This document shows positions 57,319 through 64,000 of a stretch of DNA of 64,000 nt, in pieces (position 1 is the stretch's first letter; every line of letters begins with the position of its first letter). Below the pieces are notes generated by a model. It worked only from the letters and a program-made list of their open reading frames with translations. It was not told the origin of the DNA and searched no databases. Origin of the DNA: Chlamydiota bacterium (GTDB lineage: Bacteria; Chlamydiota; Chlamydiia; Chlamydiales; Rhabdochlamydiaceae); the NCBI GenBank assembly GCA_021772335.1, contig JAJFMD010000002.1, positions 124,001 to 188,000 of the forward strand, given 5' to 3'. Made by a program: the position numbers and the translations under genes.

Positions 57319-59698
57319 TCTTGTTCGACCTTTTAACGGTTTATCGATCCATGACGTGCCTATAGTAGGAGGTAAAAATGCCTCTCTAGGTGAGATGATT
57401 CAGCAGTTATCCAGAGAGGGCATTGCGGTTCCCGATGGTTTTGCTACAACAGCCGATGCTTTTCGCCTCTTTCTAAAGCACAACAACCTCGATCAACGGA
57501 TCAAAGAGACCTTAGCCCAGCTTGATGGCAGTCTAACAACTTTAGAGCATGTTGGAAAAACAATTCGGGCTATGATCTGCGAAGGAGAATTCCCCGATGA
57601 TCTCAAGAAATCTATTGAAGATGCCTATTCCGACCTCTGCAAAAAATATCAGAGCAAAAACTTATCTGTTGCAGTGCGCAGTAGTGCCACAGCAGAAGAT
57701 CTCCCAGAAGCGAGTTTTGCAGGACAACAAGAGAGCTATCTCAATATTCGAGGCAAGGAGAAATTATATGCCGCTTGCCGCAAATGCTTCGCGTCACTAT
57801 TTACTAATCGCGCGATCACCTATCGCGTAGAAAAGGGATTTGATCATTTAGAAGTTGCGTTATCCGTTGGTGTGCAAAAGATGGTTCGCTCAGATAAAGC
57901 CGGAGCAGGCGTCATTTTTACAATCGACACTGAAACCGGATTTCCCAATTGCATCATCATTACAGCAGCTTTTGGTCTAGGAGAAAACGTCGTACAAGGA
58001 ACAATAACTCCGGATGAATATATTATCTTTAAGCCTTTATTACACGATCCAAGTGTTCATCCGATCATCGAAAAAACGCGCGGAGAAAAAGAGCAAAAAC
58101 TCATTTATACAATTCGGGGAAAAGAACCTGTCAAAAATGTTAAAACCCCTCGCAAACAGCGCGATCAATTTGTGCTCAGTGATGATGAAATCTTGAAGCT
58201 CGCCAATTGGTCTCATTTGATCGAAAAGCACTATAACAAGGCAATGGACATTGAGTGGGCAAAGGATGGCATTAGCGGAGAGTTGTTTATCGTTCAAGCA
58301 CGTCCAGAAACAGTGCAATCACAAAAACTAGTGAGCACCTTTGCACAATTTGAATTGAAAGAGCGTTCCAAAATTCTGATTAAGGGATTAGCGATTGGAG
58401 AGGCGATTGCTACAGGCAAAGCTCAAGTAATTAAATCGATCGATGAAATTCATCGCTTTCAAGATGGATCCATTCTTATTACCGAGATGACAACCCCAGA
58501 CTGGGTGCCAATCATGAAAATGGCTAGCGGTATTATTACTGATCATGGAGGGCGTACTTCTCATGCGGCAATCATGAGTCGTGAGCTCAATGTTCCTGCG
58601 ATTGTTGGAACAGAGCGAGGAACACTCTTGATTCCTGACGGAGATGAAATCACTCTCTCATGTGCAGAAGGAGATCACGGTTTTGTATATGAAGGCATTC
58701 TTAACTATGAAAAAAGCGAGTTTGATCTAAGCAACTTACCAAAGACTAAAACTCAATTGATGATGAATATCGCAACACCAGCCGCTTCGTGGCGGTGGTG
58801 GAAACTTCCTTGCAGAGGCATTGGTTTAGCGCGCATGGAATTTATCATTGATAATTACATCAAGATTCACCCAATGGCACTTCTACAACCAGAGAAAGTC
58901 CAAGGACGCAGGGTGCAAAGAGAAATTAATAAGCTGACGAGATTTTATGAAGATAAGGGAGCGTATTTTGTCGATCTATTAGCAGATGGCATTGCACGCA
59001 TCGCCGCTTCACAATATCCAGAACGAGTGATTGTGCGCTTTAGTGATTTCAAAACCAACGAGTATGCTAATCTTATTGGAGGAAAGGCCTTTGAACCACA
59101 TGAGGACAATCCAATGCTGGGCTTTAGAGGAGCGAGTCGTTATTACAATGAACGCTACAGGCCTGCTTTTGAACTGGAATGCGCAGCAATTAAAAAAGTG
59201 CGTATGGAAAAAGGCTTGAAAAATGTCACAGTAATGATCCCCTTTTGCCGAACTCTGGAAGAAGCAGATCGTGTCATAGATGTGATGAAAGAATGTGGCT
59301 TAGAGCGAGGCAAAGATGATCTTGAAATTTATGTCATGGCAGAAATCCCTTCTAATATTGTTTTAGCAAAAGAATTTTGCGACCGCTTTGATGGATTTTC
59401 GATCGGCTCAAACGATTTAACTCAGCTCGTTTTAGGAGTTGATCGAGATTGCGAAGATCTAGCAACGCTATTTGATGAGCGCAATCCGGCAATCACCCGA
59501 ATGATTTCTCAATTAATTCACGTCGCTCATGAAAACGGGTGTAAAGTAGGCATTTGCGGCCAAGGGCCAAGCGATTATCCCGATTTTGCACAATTTCTTG
59601 TGCAACAAGGGATTGACTCGATTTCTCTCAATCCTGACAGCATTATTGCTGTGACAACAGCAATCGCTGAAATTGAAAAAAACATTGAAGAGAAATAA
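57308..59698 (+). CDS. ppsA: phosphoenolpyruvate synthase
   Basis: About 796 residues from ATG at 57308 (in-frame upstream codons to 57227 lie inside the ATPase gene); AAAGGG is ten bases upstream. Shows the ATP-binding domain (VGGKNASLGEM, SSATAEDLPEASFAGQQES), the swivelling phosphohistidine motif GGRTSHAAIMSRELNVPAIVGT with His419, and the C-terminal PEP-binding barrel (GIGLARMEF, IGSNDLTQLVLGVDRD, VGICGQGPSD). Makes PEP from pyruvate, ATP and water, starting gluconeogenesis. The 11-bp overlap with the proton ATPase suggests translation coupling. Confidence 0.93.
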   Translation: MQTNLVRPFNGLSIHDVPIVGGKNASLGEMIQQLSREGIAVPDGFATTADAFRLFLKHNNLDQRIKETLAQLDGSLTTLEHVGKTIRAMICEGEFPDDLKKSIEDAYSDLCKKYQSKNLSVAVRSSATAEDLPEASFAGQQESYLNIRGKEKLYAACRKCFASLFTNRAITYRVEKGFDHLEVALSVGVQKMVRSDKAGAGVIFTIDTETGFPNCIIITAAFGLGENVVQGTITPDEYIIFKPLLHDPSVHPIIEKTRGEKEQKLIYTIRGKEPVKNVKTPRKQRDQFVLSDDEILKLANWSHLIEKHYNKAMDIEWAKDGISGELFIVQARPETVQSQKLVSTFAQFELKERSKILIKGLAIGEAIATGKAQVIKSIDEIHRFQDGSILITEMTTPDWVPIMKMASGIITDHGGRTSHAAIMSRELNVPAIVGTERGTLLIPDGDEITLSCAEGDHGFVYEGILNYEKSEFDLSNLPKTKTQLMMNIATPAASWRWWKLPCRGIGLARMEFIIDNYIKIHPMALLQPEKVQGRRVQREINKLTRFYEDKGAYFVDLLADGIARIAASQYPERVIVRFSDFKTNEYANLIGGKAFEPHEDNPMLGFRGASRYYNERYRPAFELECAAIKKVRMEKGLKNVTVMIPFCRTLEEADRVIDVMKECGLERGKDDLEIYVMAEIPSNIVLAKEFCDRFDGFSIGSNDLTQLVLGVDRDCEDLATLFDERNPAITRMISQLIHVAHENGCKVGICGQGPSDYPDFAQFLVQQGIDSISLNPDSIIAVTTAIAEIEKNIEEK

Positions 59699-59840
59699 AT
59701 AATTACATTTACTCTTGTTGAGAAGGTTGTGCTGATGGTTTCGCCCTCAATAGCATTGCATTTTGCAGGCAAAGTATTACACAATCCTTAAAAATAAATA
59801 ATGAAACTGAACTGAAAACATATTTTTTAAGGAACATGGA

Positions 59841-61622
59841 ATGAATAAATTTCAATTCGCTTTAACGAGTTTTATGTGTGTAGTAAGCGCGTTATTCAGC
59901 AACGACAATCAAAAAACTTCCTTCCCTTGTGAAAATGTCAAAGTAATCAAATTAAATAATGGAATAGAGCTGCTTTTAGAATCTAAACCATTTGATGAGC
60001 ACACTTCAATACGTCTTGTCATCCAACGCGAACGCATGCAACAACCCCGCTCACTTGGAGATCTCAGTACAGAATTGGTGATGACAGAAGAAAAAAGCAG
60101 GAGTTCTTCCTCTATTATCGATTCTTTGCATCATCTCTTTCATACTAAGCAAGCGATTTTCGCCCTTGATGTTCCCTCTGACAATTTCGATGCCATTGAG
60201 AGTTTCATCTGCGGATTTAGCGATGTTTTATATAAAAGAGAACTTATCTCCAATCTTCCAAAAGAGAGCTATTGGCTCGATGAGCAAGGGAATAAATATC
60301 CTCTTTCAACAGACGTCCTCCTCGCAATGGGAGAATATCTCAATCCCCTTTCTCTTTCATTGATCGCCGTTGGCAACTTTGATCGAGATCACCTCATTAA
60401 TGGGATAAAATGTACATTTAAAGAAGAATTAAATTGGAATAGATCAGGAAATAACAATAGTCAAAGACATTTAATTACATTCAATCCTAAACAGCACATA
60501 GACTCTTCTTTGATTACCCTCTCTTTCTCGCCTCTCAATCATACCATTCTAAATGAGGAACAACTTGAAAATTATTGGGAGCTAAAGCTCATCGAACGTG
60601 TATTAAAATCTCGTCTTAATTCCTCATTTTCTACAGAAAAATGCAGCTTATTTTCATGCCCAAGTTGTAGCTTAACATTTACTAGCAAAGAGCCAATTAG
60701 CGACCTGCAAAACGCTTTAGTCCAAATTGAATCTATAAAGAATACTGAAATCTCCATTGATGAACTTAATGGGCATCTTCAACAAATTCGAATCGAACTA
60801 GAGCAAAGCAACTCTACTAGCTTTATTGCTGATTATCTTGCTTACCAATCAAACTTAAGCGAATGGATTCCATCATATGCAGAAGTTAGAGCAAAATCTC
60901 GCCAACTTTTTGAAAGCGTAAATGCCTATAAACTCTATCTCCGTGCAAAAAATTATCTAAAAGACAATTTCCGTTGGATTGCAATTACATCATCGAGTTT
61001 CATCGATGAGCAAAACTTTTCAGATCTAGACAATCTCCTCTCTTACTTCAGTCATAAGCCCAACTACTATCGAGCTCCAACACATACTAAGACAGCAGGA
61101 ATAGTGAGTTGGCCATCTAAAAAGCAGCGCTGTATAGTCAACTATCACGAAGAAGAGATCGAATTGCCAATGGGCATAGAACCCGTTAGGCGTAGCGGCG
61201 CTGCAATAGAGCCCTACAAGCGCTTACCGATTAACAATGAAGAGAAAAAACTTATTTCTGACATTGTCAATACACTTGCGAGCTATAATGTTGTCGAATT
61301 ACTTTTTAAAAAAGGTGAGCTTCAAAGCAAAGGAGAGAAAATTCAACATGTGCATCCTATGCGTTTTATGGGATATGTCTTCTCAGATCCTAAACTGAGC
61401 AGTAATATGCAAAAAATTTCTAGTAGCTACTTTAAGTGGAGCGGTTTTGTCGATGGATTTGCTCAACGGATCGAACAAGAGCACCAGCGCAACAATCTCT
61501 CAAAACATGTGCCAGGTTTTATTAAAGAAATTCATGTAGATACCGATCAAGTCAACTACTATATTCAAAAAAGGGAATGGGAGGAACTGCTGCTATATCT
61601 GATTAAGTCCACAAATAGTTAA
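59841..61622 (+). CDS. exported, degenerate M16 peptidase-like protein
   Basis: 593 residues with a signal-like start (ALTSFMCVVSALFS). VKVIKLNNGIELLLE, the S-L-S-L-I-A-V-G-N-F-D block and the length of each half match the M16 (insulinase/PqqL/processing peptidase) fold, but I cannot find the zinc motif H-x-x-E-H, and the inactivating residues fall where it should be (SLGDLSTELVMTEE). Probably a non-catalytic homologue or partner. The last ~110 residues (KLISDIVNTLASYN..., HPMRFMGYVF, FKWSGFVDGFAQRI) form a separate helical domain that I believe recurs in other chlamydial proteins, from memory. The gene stands alone, 140 bp after ppsA; the intergenic DNA holds nothing recognised. Confidence 0.65.
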   Translation: MNKFQFALTSFMCVVSALFSNDNQKTSFPCENVKVIKLNNGIELLLESKPFDEHTSIRLVIQRERMQQPRSLGDLSTELVMTEEKSRSSSSIIDSLHHLFHTKQAIFALDVPSDNFDAIESFICGFSDVLYKRELISNLPKESYWLDEQGNKYPLSTDVLLAMGEYLNPLSLSLIAVGNFDRDHLINGIKCTFKEELNWNRSGNNNSQRHLITFNPKQHIDSSLITLSFSPLNHTILNEEQLENYWELKLIERVLKSRLNSSFSTEKCSLFSCPSCSLTFTSKEPISDLQNALVQIESIKNTEISIDELNGHLQQIRIELEQSNSTSFIADYLAYQSNLSEWIPSYAEVRAKSRQLFESVNAYKLYLRAKNYLKDNFRWIAITSSSFIDEQNFSDLDNLLSYFSHKPNYYRAPTHTKTAGIVSWPSKKQRCIVNYHEEEIELPMGIEPVRRSGAAIEPYKRLPINNEEKKLISDIVNTLASYNVVELLFKKGELQSKGEKIQHVHPMRFMGYVFSDPKLSSNMQKISSSYFKWSGFVDGFAQRIEQEHQRNNLSKHVPGFIKEIHVDTDQVNYYIQKREWEELLLYLIKSTNS

Positions 61623-61684
61623 CTTGCTGATGAAATTGATTTCTTGTTAAGCTAAGCAAAAGACAAAAAACTATGAGCTAAACA

Positions 61685-63619
61685 TTGGAAACCAGCGACG
61701 AAAAGAAAATAAATATTTTCTACTTTGGATTTTTCTTTTTTATCCTCGTTGTGACTTATGCTTATCACGTCCTACTCGTTGAGCATCACAGTGCATTCAC
61801 CTGTTCGTTTTTTTTGATCTACGCCATTGTCCAATGTTTCATTGAAATGTCTGCGATGATTATTGTCGCCAAGTTTCTAAGAGCCAAGGCTCCAAACTTT
61901 GTCTATGGCGGTTTTATTACCCTGACCTTTATTCTTTTATTAATTCAGTTGGTAGACCTCCCTCTTGTTCGTATTTTAGATATGACCGTGTGGTATGCCT
62001 TTGATTGGTTGCCTGAGGAATCCTTTGATAATTTCGTAGAGATGCTCTCGGCAACAACACTTTCATGGACTTATTGGCTAGGAGTTGCTGCTTTTTTTGC
62101 TGGTGTTATTTTAAGTTGTTATTTTTTCTATTTATTTTTAAACGTGCTTTCGAAGAAAACTCCTTTTCTTCTCTCAATGCGCCGTTTATTACTTACCCTG
62201 CTGTGCTTCGGCCTTTTTATGTTAAGTTGGGATCTTTCTCTCTCCCGCTTTACCGATGCTTATGACTTTAATTATTTCCGAAGAGCTCTACCTTGGAAAA
62301 CAACGCTTCTCCCTTCCAATCAACATTTAATCTCTTTTGACTTCTCTATTCCAGCAAGGCCTGAAGAAGAAGATTGTTTACGCTGCTTACATCAGATAAA
62401 AGATGTTCCAACTCATCGCCCTAATATCTTTTTATTTATTACTGAAAGCGTACGCGATGATTTTATTACTAAAGAAATAACTCCTCATTTAGCACAATTT
62501 AAAAAAAACAACGTCTCCTACCCTATGGCTTTGTCTGCAGCAAACTGTTCAGCACAAGCTTGGTTTTCTACTTTTCATTCAAAGTATCCCTTTTATTGGG
62601 GACATACCAATGCTAAAAATTGGGAATCAGGAAGTCTTCCATTAAAGCATCTTAAAAACAATGGCTATAAAATCCATTTGATTACTTCTGCACATTTGAG
62701 CTTTTACCAAATGGATGAGTTGTTATTTGGTAAAGAATGTGGATTGCTCGATTCTAACCGTTTCTTTCCTCATGGATTTGAGAAAGAGGCATGGCAGAGT
62801 GATAAACAAGTCTTTGATCAAATCCGCACTGATCTCGAGCAACAGGATAATAAACAAGGACAATGCTTTATCGTATTTCTTGATTCAACGCATTTCAACT
62901 ATAGCTGGCCTAGAGATCGGCCGATGCGTTTTGAACCAGTGGCGGAGAACATCAATTACATTAAAGCAACTTTTCTTAAGGAAGGACTTGAAGAGATAAA
63001 GAACCGCTACCGCAATGCTTTAAATTACATAGACGAGCTCTTTGGACAGTTTCAAGCCGATTTAAAATCAAAAAAACTATGGGATGAATCAGTTATTGTT
63101 TTTGCTGGTGATCACGGAGAAGAATTTTATGAAAAACGCAATCTATTCCATGCAGGTGATCTATCTGACGAGCAAATCCATATCGCTCTTTATTATAAGT
63201 TTGGATTAAACAAACGCCCTATCAATCAACAATGCAAAATCACGTCACAAGTTGATATTTTTCCAAGCATTCTTGACTATATTTTTAAAAAAGAGCAGCT
63301 TACTGAAATTCTCGACGGTCAATCGATTTTTTCTCCACAAAAGCTCCCTTTTGCACTTTGCGGAAGAATCAATGCAAGTAGAGCTCCCTATGAATATTGC
63401 CTACATAACGGCGAACATAAACTCGTTTTCCAATTCCCTGATGAGAAAAACCTCTTTAAACCACAAAAAGTGCGCATTCTCTCATTAAAAAACACTAAAG
63501 ATGAAAGCATCCCTTTCAATCGTTTTCTCATTGAAAACCAATTTGCAACAACTCTACAAACTCGTTATTTACACGCTACAGAAGAACTCATTGCAGATGA
63601 AAAATCCCCCTCAGAATAA
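61685..63619 (+). CDS. membrane-anchored sulfatase / phosphoethanolamine-transferase-like protein
   Basis: 644 residues: five membrane helices in the first ~215, then an alkaline-phosphatase-fold domain. Sulfatase-type elements: RPNIFLFITESVRDD (metal Asp/Glu plus strand), a Ser-rich nucleophile region (AANCSAQAWFS), VIVFAGDHGEEF, then a later FHAGDLSDEQIHIAL region. This topology matches LPS/lipid-modifying transferases (YejM, EptA, LtaS-like), so it may modify envelope glycolipid, but a specific substrate cannot be named. The start is TTG at 61685: the frame is closed by a stop two codons earlier and there is no ATG for ~50 residues. Overlaps the next gene by 23 bp. Confidence 0.8.
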   Translation: METSDEKKINIFYFGFFFFILVVTYAYHVLLVEHHSAFTCSFFLIYAIVQCFIEMSAMIIVAKFLRAKAPNFVYGGFITLTFILLLIQLVDLPLVRILDMTVWYAFDWLPEESFDNFVEMLSATTLSWTYWLGVAAFFAGVILSCYFFYLFLNVLSKKTPFLLSMRRLLLTLLCFGLFMLSWDLSLSRFTDAYDFNYFRRALPWKTTLLPSNQHLISFDFSIPARPEEEDCLRCLHQIKDVPTHRPNIFLFITESVRDDFITKEITPHLAQFKKNNVSYPMALSAANCSAQAWFSTFHSKYPFYWGHTNAKNWESGSLPLKHLKNNGYKIHLITSAHLSFYQMDELLFGKECGLLDSNRFFPHGFEKEAWQSDKQVFDQIRTDLEQQDNKQGQCFIVFLDSTHFNYSWPRDRPMRFEPVAENINYIKATFLKEGLEEIKNRYRNALNYIDELFGQFQADLKSKKLWDESVIVFAGDHGEEFYEKRNLFHAGDLSDEQIHIALYYKFGLNKRPINQQCKITSQVDIFPSILDYIFKKEQLTEILDGQSIFSPQKLPFALCGRINASRAPYEYCLHNGEHKLVFQFPDEKNLFKPQKVRILSLKNTKDESIPFNRFLIENQFATTLQTRYLHATEELIADEKSPSE

Positions 63620-64000
63620 ATTTGATGAGTGGATAGATACACTCGAGCAAACCCTTAAATTTCAATTTACTAAAGAACTGCTCACCTATGAACATTTTCA
63701 AGATCAACCAACAACAATACTAACGAATCCATCACCTGAATTAAAAAGCTTTGCAGACCACTATGGCTATCACTCTCCAGATTTTCCGCTAATAGGAAAA
63801 CAAACAAAAGATCATCAAGATCTGCTTATATCAAGACAATTACTTGCCTTTATTCAAAAAGTTGAATTTTCCCCAGAACTACATGAACTACTAATCCTAG
63901 AGCTCATTGCAAAACTTTTTGCTTATCGTGAAATGCCTAAAAATTATTCGATTGATCTTCCTAAGCAAGATGGAACGATTCTCACCTACTTTGTCGATGA
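63597..64000 (+). CDS. unknown protein, truncated by window edge
   Basis: An open frame from ATG at 63597, inside the end of the sulfatase gene, runs to the right edge (at least 134 residues: KNPPQNKFDEWIDTLEQTLK, then a helical, charged sequence with ELLILELIAKLFAYREM). No stop is reached. The ribosome binding site is weak (AGAAG). I do not recognise a family. Its overlap with the sulfatase suggests they are expressed together. Confidence 0.6.
   Translation, partial: MKNPPQNKFDEWIDTLEQTLKFQFTKELLTYEHFQDQPTTILTNPSPELKSFADHYGYHSPDFPLIGKQTKDHQDLLISRQLLAFIQKVEFSPELHELLILELIAKLFAYREMPKNYSIDLPKQDGTILTYFVD

Noticed and set aside
59699-59840. Possible tRNA or small gene between ppsA and the M16-like gene
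   Set aside because: No cloverleaf arms, no CCA-like end, and the short open frames lack ribosome binding sites.
1-64000. Insertion sequences, prophage, integrase, att sites, CRISPR
   Set aside because: No transposase, integrase, capsid or spacer-repeat pattern was recognised on either strand; repeats found are coding (paralogues, LRR units, small tandem duplication).

Overview
The window looks like a chromosomal segment of an AT-rich, Gram-negative, host-associated bacterium. I favour an environmental chlamydia (Simkania/Parachlamydia-like). This is an inference from several things: giant paralogous surface-type proteins, inverse-autotransporter-like barrels carrying beta-helix passengers, ankyrin and leucine-rich-repeat proteins, exported eukaryote-type glycosyltransferases, a very large multi-helical protein and a proton-pumping P-type ATPase. 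No rRNA, tRNA, insertion sequence or CRISPR array was seen.

Layout. Positions 1-20 hold only the first codons of a leftward gene. Positions 106-13726 carry four tandem leftward copies (A-D) of a ~1100-residue family. Its architecture is an N-terminal hydrophobic pair, a basic linker, a propeller-like region, cadherin/Ig-like domains and a C-terminal membrane helix. A first beta-barrel/beta-helix protein (13937-16531) is divergent from a fifth copy, E (16870-20025). Copy E leads an apparent operon with three paralogous genes of unknown function (20057-23612). Positions 23671-40239 are a leftward/rightward mix: a TrkH/KtrB potassium transporter overlapping a second barrel/helix protein by 119 bp; two GNAT-type enzymes, one fused to a Nudix domain; an OprB-like porin with a CPPED1-like phosphoesterase; a TolC-EmrA-EmrB type efflux operon; a third barrel/helix protein; two exported GT34-like glycosyltransferases; and an ElaA-like acetyltransferase. 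A remnant of the mutM (Fpg) zinc-finger end lies at 40265-40378. Then come a leucine-rich-repeat protein and a 2037-residue protein with a nucleotidyltransferase-like head.

The right third is more metabolic. Acetate kinase and phosphoketolase overlap (a route from pentose/fructose phosphate through acetyl phosphate to ATP). A HicAB toxin-antitoxin pair carries a perfect 24-bp palindrome. A YkgJ-like cysteine cluster protein is translationally coupled to an ankyrin protein. A P3A proton ATPase overlaps PEP synthase. A degenerate M16 peptidase-like exported protein, a membrane sulfatase/phosphoethanolamine-transferase-like protein and a truncated unknown gene close the window.

Taken together, much of the window is envelope, secretion and host-interface material (five large modular proteins, three barrel/helix proteins, exported glycosyltransferases, porin, efflux). 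It is interleaved with energy genes that fit life on host metabolites. The strongest candidates for something undescribed are the A-E mosaic family with the three-gene cassette behind copy E, the exported GT34 pair, and the giant nucleotidyltransferase-headed protein. All functional calls rest on motif recognition by eye; no database search was run.
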